DNA of 64,000 nucleotides from Edaphochlamys debaryana (Eukaryota > Chlorophyta > Chlorophyceae > Chlamydomonadales), in assembly GCA_016858145.1 (NCBI GenBank), contig JAEHOE010000064.1:248001-312000 (forward strand). The letters are read 5' to 3'. The notes beneath the pieces were generated by a model, which saw nothing but the letters and a program-made list of their open reading frames with translations, searched no databases and was not told where the DNA came from. The stretch's first letter is position 1. Every line of letters begins with the position of its first letter. The translations under genes and the position numbers were made by a program. This document shows, piece by piece, positions 23,201 to 35,100 of this stretch.

Positions 23201-26200
23201 CCAAGGCTGGCTACGTTACTCGGGCAGGCCTGAACTGGGTGGCGGGCGCTGGAGCTACCGGCGGTCAAGTCAGCTCAGCACTGGCTGAGGCGACCTGCAA
23301 CGCAGATCCTCTTTGTACCGCATTCAACAGCTTTGGCTACTGGCTGAGGGGCAACATCAGCGGCTGGTCGCCGTACAGCTCGCTTTGCTCCTACCAGAAA
23401 GTCCCCCAACGTGAGCGCCTTCATCTGCTGTCCATGTAGTCCATGGTGACGCACGACAGTGTTCCTCCCTCCCTCGCTCGATCTATCGCCAACATGCACT
23501 TGACACGTAAAGGCTCTACCACTTCTTGATACATTTCGCATTGTTGCTCTCCTGTCAGATTGTAAGCATGCCGCTAATCTAATTCATTGCCTTGTTTGTT
23601 ACGCCGCCTGTCTCAGCCCCTCCGCCGCCCAGCCCTCGGCCGCCCAGCCCTCGGCCCCCGAGCCCTCGGCCGCCCAGCCCTCGGCCGCCCAGCCCTCGGC
23701 CGCCCAGCCCTCGGCCGCCCAGCCCGGCGCCGGCCCCGCCTTTTGGTGAGTCCATCGATCGGTTGATGCTGGAGTTGCATCAGCGCAGTTCTCCCATGTC
23801 GCTGCCCTCCGCAGTGTGGCACTGGAAATCCCACCTCCCCACACGTCTAATTATTTGCTAGCCCTACCTATCTATCCCCTTCCAACTACTTTTCTTTGAA
23901 CGTACTCACCGCACGTCTCCTACTCCTATATATCCTTTTTCATGTATGTCCCTGTTACACCTGGACTTGCTCACAGCCACCCTCACAATTGCACTGTTCG
24001 ACCCCTTTGCAGGCAGCTGCCCACGGCCCTCGCCCACGTGGTGCACGCACGTTGGCGCCGTGATCCGGACCTTGGATTGCGACGGCGATGGTATGTAGGG
24101 GTGCATGCGTGCGGGCTGGATTGATACTCTGGAGGTAGTTGTGCCCACGTAGTCAGCCACAAGCGTCGCAGGTCCGTCTGTCTAGGTTGCTAGTGGTCAC
24201 ACACAATGCTTGCCTTCATCGGTCCGGTGTTTGCCAGCCAGCAGGCGGGCGTTTACGGTATACATGCTCGTACGTAGGCGGACATCACCTCAACGCTCAT
24301 CCCCAATGGCATGTCCGCATTGTCTGCAGGTAAACTGGACCAGATCTGCCAGGACAGCACAACCTACTTCTGGGCACGGAGCTCCGACAACTGCACGACG
24401 GGGTCCGGATCCAGGAACCTCAGCGCAAGCGCCAGCAAGTGCCTTCCAGCTTGGGGTACGTGCGTGGGAATTGAAGATTGATTGATGTTGTGCAATGCTG
24501 TGCTAGCTGAGGCATGCTTATACGTGTATAGCGAGCAGGCTGACACGTCATAGGTACTCATTTTACTCATTCCTTATGCTTGCTGGCGTCCCCTTGCCAC
24601 GGTGTATGTCTTTGACTCGAACCCTCCCTCGCATGTGCACCACGCACACCAGTCAATCCGTTGTAATGCGGAGCTCAATCCGGAACTTAAGATTAGGTGC
24701 GTGGCTTGTCCGCCTTCTCACTAATTCATGGTCCCCAATCCACAGGTGGCGACTGCCGCTGCCTGAGCTCCTGGATCTGGAACGGCAAGACCTACAGCGG
24801 CTGTCAGAACCCTGATTCCAGCTCCTTCCCCTGGTGTGTGGTCGCCGCCTCGTGTGCGTTCAAGGATGGCGTGTCGGCATACACCACTCCGGCAGGACAA
24901 CCCTGGAAGTACTGCAGTGAGCAAGGGTTGGGGTTTCTACCAGATCCCCTGGGAAGTTGGGATCTGTGGATAAAATTCATGAAATTGTTCCTCGTTACAC
25001 TTCTGGGGCGGGTGGTCATTATTATTATCCAAGGGTCAGGCGCGCGCATGCATTTATGGCACGTATTCATAGTGCTGGCTTTGCGGCCAGCTGGCAGGGT
25101 TCGCCATGAACGCAGCATCCAGTAATGTCATTATAATTTGGACCCTGAACAACAAGCTAAACATACACCAGATTAGCCAGATCACTGTATGTACTGCATG
25201 TGTGTTTGCAAAAGCACACAACCTGCCATGGCAAGAAGATTCCACTTAGTCCACTGCCGTTTGGACAAGGCCAGCAGGGCCAATCTAACACGACATACAC
25301 GTGCGTACGCTCTCCCTCCCGCCCTTCCAAGACGCTCTTTTTTGTCCTATTCCTTATATCCTTTCCCTTCAGAGCCCGAGGACTGCCAGTGCCGCAGCTC
25401 CTGGGTGTGGCTGGGAAAGAACTACACTGGCTGCCAGAACCCGGACAACAGCGCTTCTGCCTGGTGTGTCCTCACCGGGCTGTGCCCCAGCGCTGGTGGC
25501 ATTTCTCCCAACACCAGTCCCCAGAACCTCTACTGGAAGACATGCCCCAAGAGTGAGTCCGTATGTGTAGAACTCTGAGTAAATGACCGTACCGTCCTGC
25601 TTGGGTAAATGCATGACCGTACTATCCTGCATGGATCAGCATAACGTATGATTATTTCGGGATGCATGTTGTCTGTGCATGTATGGGTCCGGTAGAGATA
25701 GTAACGGTGCGTCCCCGCCCTTTGCTTCCTCTGCTGCTGCAGCCGATTGCCCCCGCCCGTCATCAACTTGGTGCACTCACGCCGGCGCAGCAAACCAAAC
25801 TATCGACTGCGACGGCGATGGTACGTGCGCTACAAGCGCGCTATTGATGTATGCCTACGCACCTACCCCCGCCAGCAGATGCCGATAACCACGCTGAAAT
25901 ACACCTTAACTTTGCGCGTACATTAATCAGCAGTAGTGTCAGGGCGCTGACAGCAGTAGTCGCACCTTCTCCATGCGCCTGCAGGACGACTGGACCAAAT
26001 CTGTGAGGACAGCACCACGTACTACTGGTCCCTGAGCCTGGATAACTGCACGACGGGCTCTGGGCTGAAACGCACAAGCGCACGCACATGCCCGCCCGCA
26101 TGGGGTGAGTAGACCGAGCGAGCGAGCCGATGTCCAAGCAACATGGTGCTGGCGGTCCTGACCAGGAAACCCGGCGCCCCTTCTATCCCTTCGCCCCTCT

Positions 26201-29200
26201 GCCATGCACACCCCTCTCGCTCCTGCCTCGCTCCCGATCCTCTTTCCTCCATTTTCCTCTTTCGGACTCTATTATAGCTATTTCTCCGTCTCGCAGGCCG
26301 GCCTCGCTGTCTGCAGCTCTCTCTACAGCTCCAAACCATTTATTCCCTGTCCGCCTGTGAACGATAACCATGCTCGCAGCTCACCTCTTTGCGCCTGCTG
26401 CTCGCAACGGCACCCTCGCCTTCGCCCCCCTGCCTAAACCCCCGCTCCCCCCAGACATGCGCACACACACTACAAACACACATTCATGTCTGCCCGTGAA
26501 GAGAGATGAAACACTTTATTTCCTTTGACCCGTCAATGCCTACATACATACACTTGACGCCTTGCGCCGCCTGCTCCGATCCACCCTGCTTGCAGTTCGG
26601 TGCCCACCCAAGGCTGGCTACGTTACTCGGGCAGGCCTGAACTGGGTGGCGGGCGCTGGAGCTACCGGCGGTCAAGTCAGCTCAGCACTGGCTGAGGCGA
26701 CCTGCAACGCAGATCCTCTGTGTACCGCATTCAACAGCTTTGGCTACTGGCTGAGGGGCAACATCAGCGGCTGGTCGCCGTACAGCTCGCTTTGCTCCTA
26801 CCAGAAAGTCCCCCAACGTGAGTGCCTTCATCTGCTGTCCATGTAGTCCATGGTGACGCACGACAGTGTTCCTCCCTCCCTCGCTCGATCTATCGCCAAC
26901 ATGCACTTGACACGTAAAGGCTCTACCACTTCTTGATACATTTCGCATTGTTGCTCTCCTGTCAGATTGTAAGCATGCCGCTAATCTAATTCATTGCCTT
27001 GTTTGTTACGCCGCCTGTCTCAGCCCCTCCGCCGCCCAGCCCTCGGCCCCCTAGCCCTCGTCCGCCTAGCCCAAAGCCGCCATCACCGCCCTTTGGTAAG
27101 TGCATGCGCAAATTAAGATCACGATTTTCACGCATGGAACTTATTGATTTCATGCTTGGTCGGATTCCCTATCTTTTCGCAGCTTGCCCCTCAAGGGCGG
27201 GTTACGTAACATTTACAAGCCAGAATTGGGTTTCCGGCGTCATGGCTACAGGCGCAAAGCTCAGAACCGGTGCCGAGGCAGAAGCTTTCTGCCGTAAGAA
27301 CGAGACATGTCTCGCTTGGAACAGCTACGGTTACTGGACCTCAAGTGTTTCGCGCTGGTCTTCATACAGCGGCCTTTGTTGCTACAGAAAAAGCAAGTGC
27401 ATACATCTGGATGGGACGTGGTGATAGTGGTGACTGCTTGGCCATGCGCTCATGCATCTCACACCCTGCTTGCCTGATCTTCCCTCCACGAACCCGCCCG
27501 CGATGAATGGGATGCAGTCAAGACGACGGCTGTTCGGTCGGATGTGTCGTGCGACGGGAAGGAAACTTACATTCGCAACAGTTGCGCTCCAGCGCCTACC
27601 CTTGGTTGCGGCCTGTGGATGCGTCCAAGTAACCTCTCAGCTGGAACGCCCTGGGAGTGTGAGTGCTATGCAGCTTTTTGCTCACGATCCTTAGCGAAGG
27701 GCTCACTTGAGGGGCATGTGACCTGATGTGTTCTCTTGCTTGAGTTCCACGTGTATTGTATTGTGTGCACGGGCAGCTGATGAATGTACCGGACGTGCCT
27801 GCAGGTGGTGAGCTCTGGTCTCCAAACTACCGCTACGTCCTCAAGTTTATCCCTTGGAACCATCCAACTGCGCCCCCTGGCGCACTGGTGGGTATGTGCA
27901 CCATCTATTACTTAATGGTAATGAGTAAATCAATTTATGGATCCAAATGAACGTGATGCAGGTTGTTGAAGACACAACCAAGGGCGAGGTTGTCTGGAGT
28001 CCTGGCATCTACAACGTCATGGATAGCTACCCTACCCTGACGCCGTATCAATACTACTTCTTCCTGAACCATGCTGGCGTTTGGTATGTATCCTTGCCGC
28101 CTTTACATCCGCGCTCGTGTACCGCGTGCAGCCCACTGTTGATTACATGACGTCTGCCGCCGGTACTGCAGGGCTCAATACCTGTTTTTTCTCTCGGGAT
28201 GGACGACCGGAGATTTCCCACCCATGGCCATGTCAGACATTGATGTACTGGGCACAGCGCGTTTGGTCCTTCCCGCTTACGGGGTCAACAAGGCACCCTT
28301 CACCTTGCACCTCAGTAGGTCCATCCAGCAACGGCCTGCATACATGTTCCTGGCATATACAACGCATACGCTGATATGTCTAATCTATTTCGATTGCACT
28401 GCAGGAGACACTGGTGTTCTTGTTATCAAGAACAGCCTCAACGATACGGTCTGGACGAGCTCAGGTCCAAGCCCTCGTGAGCGCCGCTGCATAGCTTGAT
28501 TTAATGGTTTCAGCCAATGTTCAGCTTTGACATCAAGTCCAAGTGTTGGAGCATCAATTGTACAGCCGCGCTAACTTTCTTGACTGTCTTCTCTGCATGC
28601 ACCAGGGGCTTGTTCGTCGTACACCCTCAAAGAGGGCAAGTGGTGCAGCTGCAGCTGCCCCTCGGTGCGTTTGCACGCGTTGACAAATGCTGATGACGGA
28701 TGACGGATGAGCATTGTAACCAAACGCATCCGCAGGGCACCGTAAACACACTGCTTGTACGGCTGCCCCACGCCAATGAGGCGCAAACCTGCATTGGCGC
28801 AACTACAGCCCCCGCTCCTACCACTGACTCATTTTCTCAATGCCTGGGTACGTACGTACGTGACTGTCTGCAGTTCGTTGCTGCATTTCAGATAGATAGG
28901 TAGCTCTGCAATTGATTGACGTACGTTTCCGCTTTTCCGCCCACTACGTGCATGATTCAGCCATGCCCATGGCGAGGGTCACCATTTACAGCATGCAAGA
29001 AGAACTCAACACCGGAGAGACTCTCGGCATCACAAGGTCTACTGGCACGTCTGCATATCAGCAGTATGCGTCGCAGCAGGTGCGACTTGTTTGCTATTTG
29101 GGCTGTGACTACTGTGCCTCGCTCGCATGCTAACTGTGTTTGTGGGTGTCGCTGCATGCAGGTGTGGTCGAGTGCCACGGCCCCCAATTTTCAGCATGAT

Positions 29201-30585
29201 CTCCTGCCTGCGAGCTCTAGTTTGACTAGTGAGTGGGTTGCAATTATTTCTTCATTCATTAATAATATTCCTTCGTCGTCTCGTCTGCTGGCGGTTTGAC
29301 TTGGGCATACATGACGCCCTGCATAGATCTATCTACGCGCCCGCCTTTTCGCCCTTGATTCCTCCGCTGTAGGCCAACTCGTCGACTATGGAATGGAGAT
29401 TACGTCGTACAACATGCGGTTATCGGCCAGTCCCAACCAGTGCTTGGGCGCAACATCCCTTTACCTGGTAACCCATGGGCAAATTGCCCCTCTCTTGACA
29501 GGCTGGCTTGATTGGTAGCCCGAGCCTGCTTTTGTGTTGCATGCAGGGCGCACCCCTTATGTACGTGAGGTGCAACGCAACTGACAGACTCCAAGCCTGG
29601 GTGTTTGTGCGAATTTCTGCAGTCCAGTGAGTCTGCCGCAATAACATGCCGGCAAATTAGCTTGTTTAGGGTAATAAATGTCGAGGTATCTGACACCCTT
29701 GTTGCTTCTTTACTTGCCATGCAGTACAAACCTTGTCCTGGGAGTGAGAAACTCGTGAGTGGCATTGCCTTGGGTAGCCTTGGGTAGCCTTGGGTAGCCG
29801 TGCATGGTGTCGGAGCTGCAACCTATACAATATAGGCGCGCGCTGCCCCAAGGCGGCTGGCGCCTACTTAATGATCAGTTACTTAAACCCGCTTGCTACT
29901 GCTGCTCCTATGTGTGAAGGTATTCTTATTGCGCGACGGTGCCTGGCAACTTGGTCAACACGCCTTTAAGTTTGCAAACGTGCGCGTTTTGGAACGAAAC
30001 CGCTACATACGACGACTACAGAAATCAGCAGGTTAGTCCTACGCACTCTACATATGTTTCTCTCTTCTTCGCCTAGCTTCACCGCGGTGCATTGATTGCC
30101 TTAACCCCCCTTGTTAACCTGATCCTGATCCATACAATCCGCAATCCACCCATGCGGACAGTTTGTCTTACAAGGTAATGCTACGGGCCTACCCGCCCTC
30201 GAGCGCCTTCGCCGCCGTGCAGCGCTGGAAGACAACGATAAGGTGCAGGAGGAGGCGGGCGGCTCTACTATTTCCTCCGGGCTTGACCTTGATGGCGTAA
30301 GCGCCTCGGGCGCTCTTGCGGCCCACAAAGCTCGTGGGCGCACCCGCACACGCCAGGGGACTTGGGGAGGGACTGCAGGCTTTGGCGGCCTTCATCCTAT
30401 TCATCCCTGGTCAGGCGCCGCCACCGTCATACGTGATCAAGTCGACGAGGGAGGCAATGTCGGGCACCTGTGAGGGAGACACTGCAATGACACGGCTTGC
30501 TGATGCTAGCAATGCTAGTCGGGCCGTCGGCTCAGGCGGCCCAGCCAGAACAGTGAGACGCCCGAGACCAGAGGGGCCTCTATAG
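17262..30585 (+). CDS. Secreted multidomain lectin-like matrix protein
   Basis: About 33 exons join in phase to roughly 1,330 aa. Exon 1 (17262-17325) is a signal peptide, MTTWRGLALALTFLALAIRA. An upstream in-frame ATG at 17172 gives a poorer signal. Two tandem units follow (20630-23745, 24013-27095), each with Cys-rich DCDGDG modules, two fibronectin-II-like modules (W.W.GK.Y.GCQNPD..WC), a PAN/apple-like module and a PPSPRPPSP hinge. Then come a third PAN-like exon (27183-27392, GC donor), a bulb-type-lectin-like region (27518-27658, 27805-27887, 27962-28083, 28172-28314, 28405-28476; NYRYVLKF, GEVVWSPG, DTGVLVIKNS..VW), exons 28606-28664, 28736-28847, 28961-29079 and 29162-29228, an R-type (beta-trefoil) lectin-like region (29373-29467, 29547-29626, 29725-29754, 29920-30031; QCLGATSLYLGAPL..C..Q.W), and the C-terminus 30162-30296 plus 30379-30585. 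The last intron is uncertain; without it the frame stops at 30473. Likely a cell-wall or matrix glycan-binding protein. Confidence 0.78.
17645..17674 (-). repeat. Split direct repeat A1 (element end)
   Basis: A 30-base sequence beginning ATTAGACCGGGGGCTGGGGC, identical to A2 at 17989-18018. It marks one end of the PAT-like element. Confidence 0.8.
17826..18018 (-). repeat. Split direct repeats B1 and A2, adjoining
   Basis: B1 (17826-17990) is almost identical to B2 at 19994-20158 and runs straight into A2 (17989-18018). On the minus strand the B repeat begins tRNA-like: TTAGCGCAGCGGTAG resembles a pol III box A/D-arm, and GGTTTGGTCCCC further on resembles a degenerate box B/T-arm. Confidence 0.8.
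18043..18783 (-). CDS. Tyrosine recombinase (PAT/DIRS type)
   Basis: Cuts and rejoins DNA for integration of circular element cDNA. Visible family marks: the first catalytic Arg box FLRPDSLLSV, the second box TLYSLRRGGASAARAAGVP (an HxxR-type motif in which the usual His position reads Tyr, YSLR), then FGGWS (the His/Trp position) and a C-terminal REHYLD with the probable nucleophile Tyr. The frame has no ATG at its head; the first usable codon is GTG at 18783, and the frame stays open upstream, overlapping the end of gag in the -1 frame. It may therefore be made as a gag fusion, or its 5' part may have been lost with the reverse transcriptase. The Tyr in place of His may reduce activity. Confidence 0.8.
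   Translation of the reverse strand: MHELLGHPKPCAGDNTLLVAFRKGWERLQVSLTPASRLVLAFPASVVWQLSEHLLCVLSTSDLFVPLLFVVLSFACFLRPDSLLSVQRARVLSTPEGAVFQYEPLRWKGKIVKPDRTPTLQLPLARVPALEAALRQRLARGPLWPAKVLTMGAEAWFRAVLSRCGFEHLVPVHTLYSLRRGGASAARAAGVPMEVIESFGGWSAGSAALREHYLDMGVPACSAARAFFGQLAAGRVAPFVGQYINA
18789..19724 (-). CDS. Gag-like protein of the PAT element
   Basis: About 311 codons ending at TAA 18789-18791, six bases before the recombinase frame. The N-terminal part is a heptad-rich coiled coil (LDEFQQRFQAMEAENARLRQ). The middle is a globular region with no recognised motif (LAYEFAILLTVHGIVELL), and the tail is Lys/Pro then Gly/Arg-rich (KPPPPPKPT, GYGRGGGGRG), as in nucleic-acid-binding gag proteins. No ATG begins this frame: an ATG at 19799 (MNSNNGVPPQAGQ) is in another frame and runs into the same region, so a one-base frameshift or unseen splice may separate the real start from the body. 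Assigned as gag by position and composition. Confidence 0.6.
   Translation of the reverse strand: MRAETLRAQAEWAARLDEFQQRFQAMEAENARLRQEAAATQAQAAQANQRRAREAPAPEPAGAGQDERLRRMEEMMSELMRNMAGGGAGSVLAELEAKWGTPQAQTSEGGPLSLSRDTLRSLPGEMKDGDVVLTRFRDIAEWRELNSAQHGPDRAGSLAYEFAILLTVHGIVELLVAGLADVKGVVVRVIDGAGAQAVSAALETLLYDADWAAKVCKGRTNSILQFPKYGRTGVSSMWDRYFVAAQSPLQDEVTAKFETELAEATMKATVKVMAAKTVEKAKPPPPPKPTQTGGYGRGGGGRGYVGRILVQ
19994..20158 (-). repeat. Split direct repeat B2 (element end)
   Basis: 165-base copy of B1. Its inner border sits in a perfect 10-bp inverted repeat with a 4-base loop, GTTGTTCAGC-GCGT-GCTGAACAAC (19987-20010), of which only the right arm belongs to the repeat. Confidence 0.8.
20531..23680 (+). 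repeat. Lectin gene tandem unit 1
   Basis: Exons 20630-20707, 20934-21059, 21370-21540, 21976-22155, 22346-22423, 22588-22707, 23189-23410 and 23617-23745. Every exon starts and ends in phase 1, so each module can be added or lost without frameshift. Order: DCDGDG pair, two fibronectin-II-like exons, DCDGDG pair, PAN/apple-like exon, proline-rich exon with about seven PPSPR repeats. Introns match unit 2 almost as closely as exons do. Confidence 0.9.
23904..27060 (+). repeat. Lectin gene tandem unit 2
   Basis: Exons 24013-24090, 24330-24455, 24746-24916, 25373-25552, 25743-25820, 25985-26104, 26596-26817 and 27024-27095, each the same length as in unit 1 except the proline exon (72 versus 129 nt, three PPSP repeats lost or gained). 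The offset to unit 1 drifts from 3,383 to 3,376 to 3,407 bases through small intron indels. High identity across introns implies a recent duplication or ongoing gene conversion. Confidence 0.9.
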
Positions 30586-31111
30586 TGATGTAGAAGTGGA
30601 AGACGACGTAGGATTGGTGCGTGGAATCTTATTGCCCGTCAGTGCCGCCCCAGCGGCTGCTGCGGGGGCTTGCTTGCATGGGAGCAGAATGAGAACGAAG
30701 GCGAGCACCTACTGTACGGGGCAAGCGTGTTCGCGTGGCTAGGTAGCTAGGCTAGGCTGGGGCAGCAGGCACGCCTGTATCAGGGCCGATCACCCCTGCA
30801 CCAAATCGCCCTTATCCGTCTTTTCGAGTCGTGATGTGTGAGAGCGCGGAGCCTGAGAGTTGAAATGTGTTGATCGAACTGTTCTTCATGATAAGCGGAG
30901 GCTGCACGCGTCGCATCCCGTCACCATTGTCGTTCTGGACCGGTCAAACCGGTCACGGCACGTGCGGCACGAACCGGTTCACGCATGGGAGGAATCCCGT
31001 CACCGGCTTTGTCCATCTCTCTCCCTACCTCCTCCCTGAGTTCGGCTTTATCTCGACGCTTTCTGGCACGTTCTTCCTTGATTTCTTTGTGCACCTTTCG
31101 TGCACTTTTTG

Positions 31112-31116
31112 TGTAA
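31112..31116 (+). terminator. TGTAA poly(A) signal candidate, lectin gene
   Basis: TGTAA in a T-rich stretch, 527 bases after the lectin stop codon. Confidence 0.5.
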
Positions 31117-31307
31117 TAAGGTGGTGGAGCTTGTGACGTCCGGCTCTTCTTAGTCCCAGCCAGTGCTGCTATCTTCCTGTGGCTTGCCTCTGGGCTGTGT
31201 CCGATAGTACCTCCTCCGGGGGCCCTGTAGGCTCTGCCTTCGGTACATCTTCACGAAAGCTAGCTGCATGCATGCGGTTTCGGTACAAGGGGTCTGGTGG
31301 CCGTCTC

Positions 31308-31312
31308 TTACA
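31308..31312 (-). terminator. TGTAA poly(A) signal candidate, collar gene 1
   Basis: TTACA on the + strand reads TGTAA for the minus-strand gene ending at 32163; the 3' UTR would be about 850 nt. Confidence 0.35.
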
Positions 31313-32162
31313 GCTCTCCAGCACTGCATGCATGTATGCTTTGCGCTAGGGCCCTGCGCTTGAAATTTCCCCCCTACAATGTAAACCCCGCCGTGGCCCC
31401 CGACTTCATTCCAGTGCTCAGACATCGTGTATCAAAGCGTTTCCCGTCACGCAAGATCCTAGCTCCTCTGCAATCCATGCTCTTCTGCGTTACTGCCGTG
31501 GAGGGCGGCGGAACGCCCTTGGCCCACCAAGGGGACAATGGGCCCATCCTTCAACCCCGCCAATCAACCAAGCCAATCAAGGCCCCTCTCTAAGATGCGA
31601 ATAGTGCACTATTCGCACGAGCTCTCCCATGTGTTTTCCCTGTCCATGTCGACATGCAAGCACACGCGTGGATCTGCGCGAAAACTACTGCATTGCGGCT
31701 TTCCCCCACCCTTCAAGACAAGTTTTCTTTTATCTTTTCATAATCAGTCTCCGCTCAGCAAGCTGTGGCCAGTCAACTAGGTTGCGTGGCTAGAGAGGCG
31801 GCCCTCCCAGCCACCAGCCAGCTACACACACAGCCAACGCAGCATGCTTAAGCACTAGTAAAAAATGAGAAGGATGTGCAATAACCAGGTGAGATGGCGG
31901 TGGATGAGGACGTGTCACAGGCAACAGGCATGCGTGTTGGCGAGGCTGCCTACCTACCGAATAATTTATTTCGGTCATACAGACGGGAGGGGAGAACAAC
32001 CCAGCCCCCAAGCTTTTGCTCCGCCTCAATTCCGTGCCCCCTGCCGAAGCCGCGGCCCGAGCAGCCCCTTCCACTCTGTGACAACCACCCGGACAGCATG
32101 CGTCGCCACCATGAGCCATGGGCACTAACGATATACATGTACAGCTATGTGTAGCAGCCCCT

Positions 32163-35100
32163 CTAATTCCTGGCCTTAACGTAATACGACATGGCGTGGG
32201 ACGGCTGCATCACGTTGTGCGCCTGGCTGCCGCCAATCGGGTTGACGGCGATATTGGAGAGCACATTTGAGATCCTGAAGACGTTGGTCAAGGTAAAGCG
32301 CGTGAAGCCTCGTGTACCTGCAAGGCCAACCGGGTGGGAATTGTTCTCCTTTGAGCAACGGCCAAGGTAGGGCGATGCAAAGGAGGGATGCGACCGCAGG
32401 CCCGCACAGCAATCACGTTGTAACTAGGGCTACCGGCAGTACGTTATAACCCCTAGCCCTGCTTTTGGGCAACGGCGAGTCGACAGCGCGGTGGGGGTCT
32501 GCTCGCCCTAGAGGGCGTGAGGGCAACCGCTGGCCCCGGTCACGGTCCCCTATGTCAGTCCTTAGGCGGGTTCCGACCGGCTTCGGGTCAAACCCGGGTT
32601 CGTGCCACCCGGTAACCGACCCCCAAACCGCCCCCCAAACCGACATGCCAGGTTCGCGCACCCAAACCCGCCCCGGTCGCAGCTCAAATTGACAGAAGGC
32701 GGTTTTCCGTTGTGGGTTCTCAGGTCCATGGCAAACGCAAGGTAAGCATGCACATAAGCCCAGAGCTGCATTTCCCATCACTTCCCGTCCCCTCGCGTCA
32801 TCTCGCGCTTTGCCACTCGCTGCCCTGCACCCCTTCGCGCCGTTCCAGGGTTGCAAGCTAGCTGCCACGCAGGAGAGGCGTGCACAATCGTTCGGGGTCT
32901 GGGACAGATTGCACTCCCGCCGAGCGACCGACTGTGCCCGATGCCCTGCAGCTGACCCGATATGCATGTCCCGCAAAGCGGCCGTGTGGAGCAGCAGCAG
33001 CACAATCCAGCTTGGCAAGCAGTTATAAGAAGACCTGTTTCCCGCTGGTTCCCCGTGCCTGCCCTGAGGGCCCCAGCTGTCATCATGGTGCGATTTCGCG
33101 GACATGGTCCGCAGAACGGTCCAGAGAACGTTGTCACACATAATGGAAGACACATACGCTGTAGATGCAATACGGTGCAACAGCAGAGATGAGGACTGAG
33201 CGACAAAGAAGCAACTGCCGACTGCCGAGCAAAGTCCGGCTCTTTCGCTTTGATTCTTTTTAACATACCTTAATCCTGAGGCGTATTCATAGTATATCAA
33301 GATCGAAACGGGCTTTGCGTCTCAGGACCACAGTGCGGCGTGTCGGGGGGGGGGGGCGCGCTGCTAGTCAAACTCGCGCTTTGCGCGATGTCCTTCCAGG
33401 AGGTGTGCGACAATAGGTAATGGAAATGCAAATCGGAGGCCGCGATTGGGCACGTGCGGTGGACAGAATGTGCTGTGTGACCGCGCGACGGTGAGCTCAG
33501 GCAACGCGAGGATGTCTTGAATGATACGCGATCAGTCGAAGGCTGGGATGGGCAGCTAGCAAAACCCACAGTTGCTCAGGGGGCTCAGGGGGCTCAGGGG
33601 GCTGTTCGACGCCCCCCCCCCGCCTCTGCCCCCCCTCCCCACGTCACTGCGCCCAGTTGTCTGTCGCTAATCCCGCCCCCCCGCCCACCCCACCAGGCCT
33701 TCCCCCGACAGTTGTCTAGATATAGCGAGGCTGCTACTAGGGAGCTGATATGACTTGGCAGGCAAGCAGAGGAGCTAGGCGAGCGCAGCAGGCCTTGTGC
33801 AAAGGCGGCTCCTGTACCTTTCCCCTCCTGTCTGGGCAGCAGCCCCTGAACTTGACGTGTTGGGACCGAAGCTTGACGTTTGGCTCGGGGCAGATGGCCT
33901 TCTGTCTGCCGTCTGCCCCCCCCCCCCTCCCTTGGCACGTTCCGTTGAGCTGCCCCCCCGCCCCGGAACTTCAGGCCGGGCCCGGCCTACATGCTCACGG
34001 ACGTCGTGCTTCCGAGGTGAGAAGGCAACACAGATGGCGGATTGTTTGAAGCCGGATGCAAAGGGGGCATGCTAATCTATCACTACGCCAGAACACGAAG
34101 TCGTTTGCTCCACTACCACCCTCTGCTCCTCTACTCCTCTCACGTCAACTCGTGCTTACACCCTTTCTCGCCCCCTTCCCAGGTCATACACGACGCCGTG
34201 GCCCTGCCCGCGGTGCCCAGCCTGTTCCTGTTGGCTCCCGCTGGAACGCACGGCCGTGCGCATGGCCGGCGCTGGCTAGGCCATGGAGGCCTCCACGGTG
34301 GAAAGACGGAAAGGTGAGGGGCTATGGGAAGCTGGGTGGAGCGTGTGAGATGTGAGATGTGAGGTGAGGGGCGCGTGGACAAGGTGAGGGGGGGGGAAGC
34401 TTCCCCCATAAGGCAGGCGAGAGGAGGTCGGTGGGCGGAGCGTGGCCTTGCCGGGGTAGGGGGCAGAAGGCGGGGAGGGGTGAGGTGCTGAGGTAAGGAT
34501 ACGGACGCACGGGTTGGGGAGGGCGGGGGCATGAAGTGCGGCCAGGACATCAAGCAAAGCCGCGGCACGGGTACTGAACTTGTCACCGTCCACACACACC
34601 CTCGCCCCCCAGGATGCAGGATGACTCATTGGGTGTGCGATGACATCCCGGCAGGCTGCGCTTGGAGAGACAGATGGGACGGTCGGGGCTTTGACATCGG
34701 TTTAACACATGGCAAGGTCGGGGCTTTGACATAGGGTTAACACCGGCTATTTGAGGCAGAGGGCGGGACTTCGCTGGCAGGATAGCTTACAGGCTGCGTG
34801 GAGATGAGATGTTTACTTGGCGTTTGAGGCTGGAACGCAAGTGGGCAGGAGACAAGCTAAGACGAGAGAGATAGTGGCAGGCAGGACACGGAGGCATGCA
34901 GGAAGGCTAGAGGTGCGGAGCGCGGTCAGCATGTAAAATCCGAGTGTCAATACGGCCGCAGAACCACTTCGGATCCACCCGGTTTGGAAGGCGGGTTACC
35001 GGGCCGGTTTTTCATGTGTCAAAACCCGGTCTCGTAGGTTCGGGGTGGGTTCGCCGAACCCGGTCGAACCGGGCGGCAGCCCGGTTCGCCAAACCCACCC

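Larger units (their letters stand above)
30586..32162. other. Convergent 3' flanks of lectin and collar genes
   Basis: No gene recognised. It contains TGTAA on the + strand (31112-31116) and its complement TTACA (31308-31312), candidate poly(A) signals for the two converging genes. From about 31770 on it resembles 40925-41300, the 3' flank of the second collar gene. Confidence 0.55.

Noticed and set aside
32413..33300. 295-codon minus-strand frame inside the TIR element as a transposase
   Set aside because: No DDE-type or other transposase motif visible and composition is non-coding-like.
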